Shown piece by piece: positions 52,453 to 62,116 of a DNA stretch of 64,000 nucleotides. The notes below the pieces were generated by a model. That model was not told the DNA's origin, did not search any database, and saw only the letters and a list, made by a program, of their open reading frames with translations. Within the stretch, counting starts at the first letter, position 1. The number at the start of each line of letters is the position of its first letter. This stretch comes from DATFNV01 sp035266225 (GTDB lineage: Bacteria; Planctomycetota; Planctomycetia; Gemmatales; Gemmataceae), in contig DATFNV010000128.1 in the NCBI GenBank assembly GCA_035266225.1, forward strand, positions 12,448 to 76,447, given 5' to 3'. The position numbers and the translations under genes are program-made.

Positions 52453-52944
52453 TCAGTCTCCCGTGGGGGCCTCGGTCAGCAGCGCTTCGAGCTTGGCTCG
52501 CGCCTTGTGCAGCGCCACGCCGACAGCCCCGGGGTTGATGCTCAGGATTTCCGCGATCCGCTGGTTCGGCAGGTCTTCAAAATAGCGCAGGCAGAACACT
52601 TCCGCCTCGCGCTCGGGCAGGTCGGCGACGGCCTGGCGCAGCCGCTCGGCCAGCTCCTTGCCGATGGCCGTCGCCTCGGGGTCGTCGCCGTTGGCCGCGA
52701 CGTGCAGGCCGTTGAGCGACAGCACCGTCCGGCGCTGCCGCAGCCGGTCGAGGGCCCGGCAGGCGGCGAGGCGGCGCAGCAGGGCCGGCCAGCAGCGAAC
52801 CGCCTCCGCGGCGCGCAGCCGGTACGCCTCGAGGAACACGTCCTGCACCACGTCCTCGGTATCGGCAGTATGTCCCAGGATGCAGTAGGCCGTGCCGAAC
52901 ACCGTCGGCGCGTACTCACGCACCAGTCGCTCCCAGTCGGTCAC
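52453..52944 (-). CDS. ECF-type RNA polymerase sigma factor
   Basis: 163 aa from GTG 52944 (GAGGAG seven bases upstream). Region 2: MTDWERLVREYAPTVFGTAY, CILGHTADTEDVVQDVFLEA; region 4: DLPEREAEVFCLRYFEDLPN, QRIAEILSINPGAVGVALHK. SigE/RpoE-like length. Translationally close (2 bp) to the VIT/VWA membrane protein gene, which is the only candidate regulator next to it; no classical anti-sigma gene is seen. Confidence 0.93.
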   Translation of the reverse strand: MTDWERLVREYAPTVFGTAYCILGHTADTEDVVQDVFLEAYRLRAAEAVRCWPALLRRLAACRALDRLRQRRTVLSLNGLHVAANGDDPEATAIGKELAERLRQAVADLPEREAEVFCLRYFEDLPNQRIAEILSINPGAVGVALHKARAKLEALLTEAPTGD

Positions 52945-53028
52945 CGCCCGTTCTCCTCACAGCCGGTGCGAAGGCGCCTTCACCCATAGAGTCGGACGAG
53001 GCGGAGAAATGTTACCAACAGGTGCGCC

Positions 53029-53090
53029 GTTTAGCCGTCGCCCTCGATTTATCGTTTCGCGAAACGATAAATCGAGGGCGACGGCTAAAC
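53029..53090. repeat. Family C 62-bp perfect palindrome
   Basis: GTTTAGCCGTCGCCCTCGAT continuing TTATCGTTTCG is followed without a spacer by its exact inverse, giving two 31-bp arms centred between 53059 and 53060. The core is the ATCGTTTCGCGAAACGAT of family C. It directly abuts a WD40 gene relic. Confidence 0.93.
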
Positions 53091-53294
53091 GTCACCCCGG
53101 ACGGCGCAACGCGGGCGTCCGGGGGAGTCGATGGGACGGTGAAGTTGTGGGACGGGGGAGGAAGGCAGAGGGGAGCCTTTGTCTGGCGCCAGCGCGAGGT
53201 GACGTCGCTGGCGCTCGCTCAGGACGGCATGACCGCCGCCTCGGGAGTCGCCGTTCAGAGCGTCGTCGTCTGGGACATCGACAGCCCGGGATGA
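53091..53294 (+). pseudogene. WD40-repeat gene relic (3' end)
   Basis: Immediately after the palindrome the plus strand reads VTPDGATRASGGVDGTVKLW, DGGGRQRGAFVWRQREVTSL and ALAQDGMTAASGVAVQSVVV ending WDIDSPG and a stop: two recognisable WD40 blades with the closing VWD. No start or upstream blades exist on the other side of the palindrome. Its last 40 bp overlap the 3' end of the zinc-ribbon gene on the other strand. Confidence 0.6.
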
Positions 53295-53524
53295 GCGACC
53301 TCGGGTACGTCGCGGCCGGCGACGGCGTAGAACTGACCGCTTCCCTGATCGTGGAAGGCGTAGAAGTCGCAGGCGGGGCAGTAGTACTCCAGGCGCTGAC
53401 CGCGCCGCCCCTTGTAAACCTGGTGACTGCCGCCGCAGCAGGCGCACGCCTGGTGCCCCTCGACGTAGGCGCGCTCGGCCTCCTCGAACCACTCGCGCGC
53501 GCTCCGCTCCAGCTCGCTGGGCAT
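53255..53524 (-). CDS. Small zinc-ribbon protein (89 aa)
   Basis: Starts at ATG 53524 with GAGGAG upstream: MPSELERSAREWFEEAERAY, VEGHQACACCGGSHQVYKGR, RGQRLEYYCPACDFYAFHDQ. Two C-x-x-C pairs (CACCGG and CPAC) 20 residues apart should bind one zinc, and an amphipathic helix precedes them. No family name is recognised; possibly nucleic-acid or protein binding. It is divergent from the histidine kinase gene. Confidence 0.7.
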   Translation of the reverse strand: MPSELERSAREWFEEAERAYVEGHQACACCGGSHQVYKGRRGQRLEYYCPACDFYAFHDQGSGQFYAVAGRDVPEVAHPGLSMSQTTTL

Positions 53525-53603
53525 CGCTCCGCTCCTCTTCTCACGTGAATCGAATCGGTCAGACGGGCATTGAGAACGTAGCATGTTTTTTGGGGAAAAA
53601 CGT

Positions 53604-53649
53604 GGCCCGGCTTGTCGTTTCGCGCGGGCGCAAAACGACAGGCCGGGCC
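53604..53649. repeat. Family C-related imperfect palindrome
   Basis: GGCCCGGCTTGTCGTTTCGC pairs imperfectly with GCGCAAAACGACAGGCCGGG and CC. It lies in the divergent promoter gap, 17 bp before the histidine kinase start, whose ribosome site (GAAGGGG) follows it. Confidence 0.7.
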
Positions 53650-53665
53650 GGAAGGGGATCCTGTC

Positions 53666-55048
53666 ATGCGCTGGCCGATCCGCTATCAACTGCTGGTGCC
53701 GCTGCTGACGCTGCTGCTGGGCGTCGTCGGCGTCAGCACCTGGACGGCGCTGGCCTCGGTCGATTTCGCCCGCCGCCAGATCGAGACGCAGGTGCGCCAC
53801 GTCGCCCACACCCTGAGCGAATCGCGGCACGTCCCGCTCACCAGCAAGACCGTCCTGGAACAGATGAAGGGCCTCTCCGGGGCCGACTACCTCCTCATCG
53901 CCGGCGACGGCTCGCGCAGCACGACCCTGCCGACCGATAACCCGGACTTGCTGCCGGTTGAGGCGGTGGCCGAGGACTGGGAAACGCTGCGCCTGGGGCC
54001 GCGCGTGACTGTCGCGGGGCACGCTTACCTGTGCAGCGGCGTCCGCCTGCTGCCGCGCGCCGACATCCCCGAGGGCGGCACACTGTACATCCTGTACCCC
54101 GAGGAGCTGTGGCGCAGCGCCCTGTGGGAGGCGGTGCGGCCGTCGCTGTTTTTGGGCGTCTTCGCCGGCCTGGCGTCGCTGGTGCTGGCGGTCGCAGTCG
54201 CCGAGCACTTCGGCCGGCGGGTGCGCGAGATGGAGCGGCGCACGCGGCTGATCGCCGCCGGCGACTTCAGCCCGATGCGGCTGCCGGGCCGCAACGACGA
54301 GCTGCGCGACCTGGGCCGCTCCATCAACGAGATGGCCGAGCAGCTCGCCCGGTTGCAGGAGGCGGTGCAGCGGAACGAACGGCTGCGGCTGCTCGGCCAG
54401 GTCGGCGGCGGCCTGGCGCACCAACTCCGCAACGGCCTGACCGGCGCCCGCCTGGCCCTGCAACTGCACGCCCGCGAGTGCGGTAACGGCGGCGACGGCG
54501 AAGCGCTCGCCGTGGCCCTGCGCCAGCTCACCCTGCTGGAGGCGTACCTGAAGCGCTTCCTCGACCTGGGACGAAGCGGGCCGTCGCGCCGGGAGCCGGT
54601 GGCGCTGCGCTCCCTGGTCGGCGAGACAGTGGCCCTGCTTGGGCCGCGCTGCAAGCACAGCCGCATCGACCTGCGCTGGCAGCCGCCCACGGCGGAGGCC
54701 ACGGTCCTCGGCGACGCGGGGCAGATCGGGCAACTGCTGCTGAACGTGATCGGCAACGCCATCGAGGCGGCGGGGCCCGGCGGCTGGGTCGAGGTCCTGC
54801 TGCGCCGTGAGCCAGCGCCGGCATCGGTCGTCGTCATTGAGGTGAGCGATTCCGGGCCGGGGCCGCCGGCCGACGTGGCGGCGAAGCTGTTCGAGCCGTT
54901 CGTGACCGGCAAGCCGGAGGGCGTCGGCCTGGGGCTGGCGGTGGCGCGGCAGGTGGCGGAGGCGCACGGCGGCCACATCACCTGGCGGCGCGACGGCGCC
55001 GTGACGCGGTTTCGGATCGAGTTGCCGGCCCTGCCGCTCGCGGCATAG
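53666..55048 (+). CDS. Membrane sensor histidine kinase
   Basis: 460 aa from ATG 53666. Two membrane helices (LLVPLLTLLLGVVGVSTWTA and LFLGVFAGLASLVLAVAVAE) bracket a periplasmic sensor of about 130 residues. HAMP is at about 195-240 (RRVREMERRTRLIAAGDFSP). The phospho-acceptor is His252 in GGGLAHQLRNGLTGARLALQ, where the residue after His is Gln instead of the usual Glu/Asp. The ATPase domain follows with N-box LLLNVIGNAIEAAG, VSDSGPGPP and GVGLGLAVARQVAEAHGGHI. It should phosphorylate the NtrC-type regulator encoded 89 bp downstream. The signal is unknown. Confidence 0.94.
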   Translation: MRWPIRYQLLVPLLTLLLGVVGVSTWTALASVDFARRQIETQVRHVAHTLSESRHVPLTSKTVLEQMKGLSGADYLLIAGDGSRSTTLPTDNPDLLPVEAVAEDWETLRLGPRVTVAGHAYLCSGVRLLPRADIPEGGTLYILYPEELWRSALWEAVRPSLFLGVFAGLASLVLAVAVAEHFGRRVREMERRTRLIAAGDFSPMRLPGRNDELRDLGRSINEMAEQLARLQEAVQRNERLRLLGQVGGGLAHQLRNGLTGARLALQLHARECGNGGDGEALAVALRQLTLLEAYLKRFLDLGRSGPSRREPVALRSLVGETVALLGPRCKHSRIDLRWQPPTAEATVLGDAGQIGQLLLNVIGNAIEAAGPGGWVEVLLRREPAPASVVVIEVSDSGPGPPADVAAKLFEPFVTGKPEGVGLGLAVARQVAEAHGGHITWRRDGAVTRFRIELPALPLAA

Positions 55049-55137
55049 CGGTCGCGCCTCCCCTTGCGACCCCTCCGAAGGGCGCTTACCATCGAATCAG
55101 GCCCATCCCGGCGACACCAGCACAAACGGGGCATCCC

Positions 55138-56555
<1,418 letters not shown>

Positions 56556-56556
<1 letters not shown>

Positions 56557-56595
56557 CCGCTTGCGGCTTAGCGTTCGCGCCAAGCGGCAAGCGGC
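56556..56595. repeat. Family B palindrome inside a 3' coding end
   Basis: GCCGCTTGCGGCTT (56556-56569) faces AAGCGGCAAGCGGC (56582-56595) with one mismatch. It begins at the stop of the NtrC-type gene and lies wholly within the GT87 coding tail. Confidence 0.75.
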
Positions 56596-57761
56596 GCCAC
56601 GAGACGGCCAGGTACAGTAGTCCCCCAAGGAACAGCAGCGCGGCCAGCGGCTGTGGCCCGAGCGATTGTGCGGCCCGCCCCCACCCTCCCGGCAGGGTCG
56701 AGGCCGCCTGCGACGCGACGAGCAATCCGTAGCCGGTCACCCAGAGGAGCCGCAAGCCGAAGGGATGGTGCTCGGCGCCGCCGGAGAGCAGAAGCCAGGC
56801 TGCCGTCGGCCCGAGCAGCACGTAGGTGGACGACTCGGTCGCCGGCCCCAGGGCCGTCATCCAGCAGCAGCCGAGCCCTAGCAGCAGGGTTAGCAGCCGC
56901 CCTTGCGTCAGGCCCGACCGACGGGCCCACAGGCAGGCCCCGGCCACCACGCCGGCGCCGATCCCCTGTAGCATCTGGTAGGCGCCGTAGCTCATCGGCC
57001 CGACCCACAAGCTGCACAACAGGCGGGCGTCGCGATACCAGTACGCGCGCGGCAGCACCTGGCGGTCGTTGCTCGCCAGGTGTTTGACCCAGCTAACGTA
57101 CTGGGTGGCAACGTAGTCCGGCCGCTGCAGGAGGAACGGCAGGGCAAGGCCGGCCGCCAGTGCGAGGGCCAGCCGCGGGGCGAGCCGGCGCGGGTACAGG
57201 GCCACGAGCAGCAGGCCGACCGCGATGGGATACAGCTTGAACAAGCAGGCGACGGCCAGGCACGCGCCGGCCAGGGGAAAGCGAGCGCGGGCCACGGCGG
57301 CGACGGCCAGGAGCAGCAACCCGATAATGAGGATGTTCGCCTGCCCATTGTGGACATTGCCGAGGGCCAGCGGCGCCGGCAGCAGGAAGAGCAGGGCCCG
57401 CTGGACGCGCGTCAGCGTCGGCGGCAAGACGGCGCGGCTCCACCCGGCGATGCCGCCGAGGAAGGCGGCCGCGGCGATCAGCCGCCAGAGCAGGCCGGCG
57501 GCGCCGTCCGGCAACTGGCTCAACGGCACGAAGAACGCGGCGACCAGCGGGCTGTAGCGATACGGGTCGTGGCCGGCCGGCGTTTCGTAGAGGTCGGCCC
57601 CTTCAAGCCAGTGGCGGCCGGCGCCGGCGAAGATCGGGTAGACGGTGTTGCGGTGGGGGAGCAGTAGCGCCTTGGCGCCGAGCAGGATGAGGGCCACGAC
57701 CCAGACCGCGAGAGCGGCTCGCCGCCAGTGGTCCGGCGCGGGCCCATCGCGGCGCGGCCGG

Positions 57762-58667
57762 TCAGGCGGCATGGGCGGCCCCTTCGCGGCGCGGGTCGCG
57801 TAGGTCGGCCGGCGCCGCCAGCGTGAAGCCGGCCCGCCGGCATGCCTCGAGGAAGCCCTGTTGTTGCAGCAATTCCCGCTCGCGGACGCGCCGGAGCAAC
57901 TGTCCGTCGTCGGCGTTGCAGTCGCGGCCGACGAGGGTCGTGTCGAGGTAGCCGGGGTGGCAGCACAGCTCGACCAACTGCCCGGGCGTCTTGCGCAGCC
58001 AGCGCGTGAAGAAGTCGGGGTCGGCGACGCAGGGTGGGTTAGTGATGCCGGCGTGCCAATCGGCCCCGGGAAAGCCGGCGCGGGTCTGTCGCCGCGTCGC
58101 CCGGCGCCCCAGCAGCGACAGGAACGCGCGCTTGCCGCGGGCGCCGGGGACCGTCGCCAGCAGCCGCCACGGCTCGCGAATTCGCCGGAGATACGGCAGG
58201 GGGCGCTGCGCCGCCAGAAGGCCCTCCAGGATGGCGCCGACCGGCGGAAAGACCTGGACGTGATGGTGGGCGTTGACCAGCCCCGGCGGCCCGCCGACGA
58301 GGTCGTGGAAGCGTGCCAGCTGCGCCCGCAATTCGGCCTCGATTTCCTCGGGTCGGACGCGACGCCGCAGCAAGCGCCGCAGGAATTGACCCAGCCGCCA
58401 GAAGCGGCCGTCCGGCCCCACCAGCGACGGCACCCGCCCCGGCGGCAGCAGCGGGGCGTCGAGCGTCAGGCAGGGGTGCCAACCGAGCTGGAGGCGTGAG
58501 CCGCCGCGCCGCCAGGCCGCCACGTCGGCCTCGGCGCTGGGTGAGTTGACCAGCAGGACCGTACCGGTGACGGCACCGCACTGCGCCAGCTCGAGGATGC
58601 CGCGCGAGGTCTCGGGGCCGATGCCGTAGTCGTCGGCGATGACGATCAGGAATCGTGGGCTCCCCAC
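57762..58667 (-). CDS. YdjC/ChbG-type carbohydrate deacetylase
   Basis: 301 aa from GTG 58667; AAGGAGG lies ten bases upstream, which favours this start over ATG 58691. Metal ligands are seen: Asp pair in LIVIADDYGIG, His in QLGWHPCLTLDAP and His in VNAHHHVQVF, with ELCCHPGYLD near the C-terminus. ChbG and HpnK deacetylate chito-oligosaccharides or hopanoid-linked sugars. Between a GT2 and a GT87 gene it probably removes an acetyl group from a lipid-linked or surface sugar. Overlaps the GT87 start by 11 bp. Confidence 0.9.
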   Translation of the reverse strand: MGSPRFLIVIADDYGIGPETSRGILELAQCGAVTGTVLLVNSPSAEADVAAWRRGGSRLQLGWHPCLTLDAPLLPPGRVPSLVGPDGRFWRLGQFLRRLLRRRVRPEEIEAELRAQLARFHDLVGGPPGLVNAHHHVQVFPPVGAILEGLLAAQRPLPYLRRIREPWRLLATVPGARGKRAFLSLLGRRATRRQTRAGFPGADWHAGITNPPCVADPDFFTRWLRKTPGQLVELCCHPGYLDTTLVGRDCNADDGQLLRRVRERELLQQQGFLEACRRAGFTLAAPADLRDPRREGAAHAA

Positions 58668-58698
58668 GCCGGGCCACCTCCTTGTTGCCATGCGGCCG

Positions 58699-59511
58699 TC
58701 ACGCCGCCTGGCGCCGCCGCGGATCGACCGGGATCGCCAGCGCGGGCGGCGTCCTGCGCCAGTCGCGGCGGATTTCCAGAAGCTCGCGGATCATCTGCCC
58801 GGTGGCTCGCACCCCCGTGGTGCTCGCCCGGTCCTCGACGCGCACGTGTACCGGCACCTCGACCACCGCCAAGTCGTAGCGGGCGCAGGCGGTGAGCAGT
58901 TCGCAGTCGAAGCCGAAGCCGTCACAGCGCAGGTGCGGCAGCACCAGCCAGGCCGCCCGCGGACCCAGCCCCTTCAGCCCGGCCTGGGTGTCGGTCTGCC
59001 TCAGCGGCAGCAGCAGCCGGGCGAGGGCGCCGAAGACCAGACCCTGGACGTGCCGCCGGTAGGCGTAGCCCTGCAGGGCGACCGGCACGATCAGCCGGCT
59101 TTCGGGGTGCGCCCGCGAGGCGACGGCCACCTCGGCGCCGCCCCAGAGGGTCCGCGCCAGGCGCAGCACGTCGTCCCAGCCGTAGGCGAGGTCGAAGTCG
59201 GTGAACAGGCGGTACGTCCCGCGCGCTTCCCGCAAGCCGAGGCGCACGGCGTGGCCCTTGCCGCGGTTGGGCGAGTAGCTGAGCACGCGCACCCGGCCGG
59301 CCTCGGCCCGGGACAGGGCGGCGAGGCGCTGGGCCGTGCCGTCGGTGCAGCCGTCGCAGACGAAGAGGACTTCCCACGAGCCCGGGGCCTGGGCGAGGAA
59401 GCGGCGGACGTCGGCCCAGGTGCGCTCGACCTGCGCCCCGGGGTTGTAGGCGGGGAAGACCAGGCTGGTGAGCCGGTCGTTCGGGCCGTCCTCGGTCTGA
59501 CGTGGCTGCAT
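58699..59511 (-). CDS. GT2 glycosyltransferase, dolichyl/polyprenyl-phosphate glucose synthase-like
   Basis: 270 aa from ATG 59511 (GGAGAG upstream); an in-frame extension to 59595 is not protein-like. Motifs: SLVFPAYNPGAQVERTWADV, EVLFVCDGCTDGTAQRLAAL, NRGKGHAVRLGLREARGTYR, LFTDFDLAYGWDDVL (Asp residues for metal-nucleotide binding), QTDTQAGLKGLGPRAAWLVL and GFGFDCELL. This is the Alg5/DPG-synthase pattern, making a polyprenyl-phosphate sugar in the inner leaflet. That donor would suit the GT87 enzyme two genes downstream; YdjC lies between. Confidence 0.9.
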   Translation of the reverse strand: MQPRQTEDGPNDRLTSLVFPAYNPGAQVERTWADVRRFLAQAPGSWEVLFVCDGCTDGTAQRLAALSRAEAGRVRVLSYSPNRGKGHAVRLGLREARGTYRLFTDFDLAYGWDDVLRLARTLWGGAEVAVASRAHPESRLIVPVALQGYAYRRHVQGLVFGALARLLLPLRQTDTQAGLKGLGPRAAWLVLPHLRCDGFGFDCELLTACARYDLAVVEVPVHVRVEDRASTTGVRATGQMIRELLEIRRDWRRTPPALAIPVDPRRRQAA

Positions 59512-59643
59512 GCCTCTCTCCGGCTTGGGGCTCCGTTGCCCGCGCGCCCCGGGCGACAGGAAGGGGGCTTTACCCGATTCGGGCGCCCCGGTCAAGGCAC
59601 ACCGCGGATCAGCCCATCAGCCCCCGCCGTCAATCGTCGGCTG

Positions 59644-59724
59644 AGAGTCCGTAGCGCCAGCCGCTTGCGGCTTAGCGGAAGCCTGGAAGCCGCTAAGCCG
59701 CAAGCGGCTGGCGCTACGGACTCT
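59644..59724. repeat. Family B palindrome with 35-bp perfect arms
   Basis: AGAGTCCGTAGCGCCAGCCG continuing CTTGCGGCTTAGCGG (59644-59678) is exactly inverted at 59690-59724. It is the longest family B copy. Its last base belongs to the E2 stop codon; it separates the E2 gene from the glycosyltransferase unit. Confidence 0.93.
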
Positions 59725-60893
59725 TATTGCGGCCGGCCGAGTCCGTCGGCGGCCTCGATCAGCAACCGCACGTCGTTCAGGAAGCGAGCGGCCGGCGCCC
59801 CATCCACCACGCGATGGTCGAAGGTCAGGCTCAGGGTCACCAGGTCGCGCGGCACGATCTTGCCCTCGTGGACCGCCGGCTCGGCAACGACCCGGCCGAC
59901 GCCCAGGACGGCGCACTCGGGCAGGTTGATGATCGGCGTGAAGGCGTCGATGCCGTAGGCGCCGAGGTTGGTGAGGGTAAAGGTGCCGCCCTCCATCTCC
60001 TCGGCCCGCAGCCGGCGCGAGCGGGCCCTCTCGGCGAGATCCTGGATCCGCGTCGCGAGCTGATCGAGGTCGAACCGGTCCGCGTCGCGGATGACGGGCA
60101 CGACCAGTCCGGCCGGGGTATCGACAGCGACGCCGACGTGGATGCCGCCGCACAGCACGACGGCGTCCTCCTGCCAGCGGGCGTTGAGCAGCGGGTGCCG
60201 TCCCAGGGCCTTCGCCGTCACCGACAGGATCAGTTCGGTGTAGCCGGGGACGGACCCGCCTTCGGCCTTGCGCCGCTCGCGGAATTCCCGCAGGCGCGTC
60301 GCGTCGGCCTTTGTCGTCAGCGTCACCGGGGCGGTGGTGTGGGAGCTGGCCGCCATGCGCTCCGCGATCAGGCGGCGGATGGGCGACAGCGGCAGCACGC
60401 GCTCCGCAGCGGCCGTTCGCCCCACGGCGCCACGGACGTCGCGCTCGACGATGCGCCCGGTACGGCCGCTGCCGGTCAGGCGCGCCCAATCGATACCCAG
60501 CGCGCGCGCCGCGCGCCGCGCCCGCGGACTGATCGCCCGCCGACCCCGGGATGACAATTTCCTCTCGGTAGGATCGCTGACAGTGGTTGTCGTTTCGCGC
60601 TCGACAGCGGCGGAAGGTGCGGTGACTGCCGCGGATGGGACGGCCTCCCCCGGGGCGACGAGGTGGGCGAGGCGCTGCCCGACCTTGACGACGTCGCCCT
60701 GCCGCGGCCCGTCGGCGGGGATGCGCAGGATGCCGGCGTCGAGCGCCGTCACGGCCTCGCTCGCCTTGTCGCTTTCCAGGACGAACAGCTCGTCCCCCTC
60801 GCGCACGCTGTCGCCGTCGGCCTTCAGCCAGCCGCCGAAGGTGCCTTCCTCCATCGTCCAGCCGAGGCGCGGCACGGTGATCTCGTGAGCCAT
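59724..60893 (-). CDS. Dihydrolipoamide acyltransferase (E2 of a 2-oxoacid dehydrogenase)
   Basis: 389 aa from ATG 60893. One lipoyl domain (1-80, MAHEITVPRLGWTMEEGTFG; lipoyl-lysine Lys43 in LESDKASEA). A Ser/Thr/Ala linker leads to a peripheral subunit-binding domain at about 118-155 (ISPRARRAARALGIDWARLT, GRIVERDV). The catalytic domain (165-389) has the active-site His360 in FDHRVVDGAPAARFL. It accepts acyl groups from E1 onto lipoate and passes them to CoA. A single lipoyl domain fits acetoin- or branched-chain-type complexes as well as pyruvate. Follows the E1-beta gene on the same strand with a repeat-filled 245-bp gap. Confidence 0.93.
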   Translation of the reverse strand: MAHEITVPRLGWTMEEGTFGGWLKADGDSVREGDELFVLESDKASEAVTALDAGILRIPADGPRQGDVVKVGQRLAHLVAPGEAVPSAAVTAPSAAVERETTTTVSDPTERKLSSRGRRAISPRARRAARALGIDWARLTGSGRTGRIVERDVRGAVGRTAAAERVLPLSPIRRLIAERMAASSHTTAPVTLTTKADATRLREFRERRKAEGGSVPGYTELILSVTAKALGRHPLLNARWQEDAVVLCGGIHVGVAVDTPAGLVVPVIRDADRFDLDQLATRIQDLAERARSRRLRAEEMEGGTFTLTNLGAYGIDAFTPIINLPECAVLGVGRVVAEPAVHEGKIVPRDLVTLSLTFDHRVVDGAPAARFLNDVRLLIEAADGLGRPQ

Positions 60894-60913
60894 TGGAAAA
60901 CCTTTATGACCTC

Positions 60914-61130
60914 CCCTCGCCCCGGTACTCCGGGGAGAGGGGTCGGGGGTGAGGGGGATGGATTGCATTGCGCCTGCGCACACACACACGGCCCTTCAGC
61001 CCCGACCGCTCGCCTCGGTGCTCTGGGGAGCGGTCGGGGGCGAGGGGGATGGATTGCATTGCGCCTGCGCACACACACACGGCCCTTCAGCCCCGACCCC
61101 TCTCCCCGGTACTCCAGGGAGGGATGTGGC
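60914..61130. repeat. C/G-rich repeat block with a 67-bp direct duplication
   Basis: A unit beginning GGTCGGGGGTGAGGGGGATG and ending CCCTTCAGCCCCGACC occurs at 60941-61007 and again at 61032-61098 with only one visible difference, both containing a short CA tract. Flanks (CCCCTCGCCCCGGTACTCCG, and CCCCTCTCCCCGGTACTCCA) are related to the sequence embedded in the Hsp70 gene. It fills the gap between E1-beta and E2 and contains no gene. Confidence 0.85.
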
Positions 61131-61138
61131 AAGCGGCC

Positions 61139-62116
61139 CTATTCGGCCCGCAACTCGCGGATGGCCCGGGCCACCGCGTCGCTGTCGGGCACGACGGCCT
61201 TCTCCAGCGGCGGGCTGTACGGCGTGGGCGTGTGGGCCCCGTGCAGCCGGCGGATCGGCGCGTCGAGGTCGTCGAAGCCCCGTTCCATCACCTGCGCCGC
61301 GACCTCCGCCCCGACGCCGCACGGGGCAAACGTCTCGTCCGCGATCAGCAGGCGCCCCGTCTTCGCCACCGAGGTCAGGACCGTGTCGATGTCGAGCGGG
61401 GCCAACGTGCGCGGGTCGATCAATTCCACCGAGATGCCCTCGGCGCGCAGCGCCTCCATCGCCTTTAGCGTCCGCGGCACCATGATGCCCACGGCCACCA
61501 CCGTCACGTCGCTCCCCGGTTGCACGACGCGCGCCTGCCCGAAGGGGACGAGGTGCTCGCCGTCGGGCACCGGCCCTTTCAGGCTCAGGAGCGACTTGTG
61601 CTCCAGGAACAGCACCGGGTCGTCGCAGCGGAGGGCCGTCTTCAGCAGTCCCTTGGCGTCGGCCGGGCTGGCGGGCACCACGACGCGGAAGCCGGGAAAG
61701 TGCATGAAGAGCGGGTAGCCGCTGGTCGAGTGGTGCGTCGCCGCCGAATGGCCGACGCCGACGCAGCCGCGCAGCAGCAGCGGCATCTTCAGCCGGCCGC
61801 TCGACATGTACTGCATTTTGGCGACCTGGTTGATCAGCTCGCCGAGCGAGTCGAGGATGAAGTCGAGGAACATGAAATCGACCACCGGCCGCGAGCCGGT
61901 CATGGCGGCGCCGCAGGCCAGGCCGACGAAGCCGCGCTCGCAGATCGGCGTGTCGCACAGCCGCTCGGGGCCGTATTTCTCGTACAGGCCGACGGTGGTG
62001 CGGAAGTTGCCGCCGCGCTGGCCGATCCCCTCGCCGAGGACGAAGATCGTCGGGTCGCGGGCCATCTCCTCGGATAGCCCCTCCAGGGTCGCCTCCATGA
62101 AGCTGAGTTCGCGCAT
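61139..62116 (-). CDS. 2-oxoacid dehydrogenase E1 component, beta subunit
   Basis: 325 aa from ATG 62116 (a TTG one codon earlier also possible). Motifs: MRELSFMEATLEGLSEEMAR, VLGEGIGQRGGNFRTTVGLY, PICERGFVGLACGAAMTGSR, VVDFMFLDFILDSLGELINQ, QMSGR-like YMSSGRLKMPLLLR, GVGHSAATHHS, and transketolase C-terminal VELIDPRTLAPLDIDTVL. The E1-beta subunit forms the heterotetramer with E1-alpha around thiamine diphosphate. E1-alpha usually lies immediately upstream; here no such gene is present before the mobile zone. HSAATHHS is typical of pyruvate- and acetoin-dehydrogenase beta subunits. Confidence 0.92.
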   Translation of the reverse strand: MRELSFMEATLEGLSEEMARDPTIFVLGEGIGQRGGNFRTTVGLYEKYGPERLCDTPICERGFVGLACGAAMTGSRPVVDFMFLDFILDSLGELINQVAKMQYMSSGRLKMPLLLRGCVGVGHSAATHHSTSGYPLFMHFPGFRVVVPASPADAKGLLKTALRCDDPVLFLEHKSLLSLKGPVPDGEHLVPFGQARVVQPGSDVTVVAVGIMVPRTLKAMEALRAEGISVELIDPRTLAPLDIDTVLTSVAKTGRLLIADETFAPCGVGAEVAAQVMERGFDDLDAPIRRLHGAHTPTPYSPPLEKAVVPDSDAVARAIRELRAE

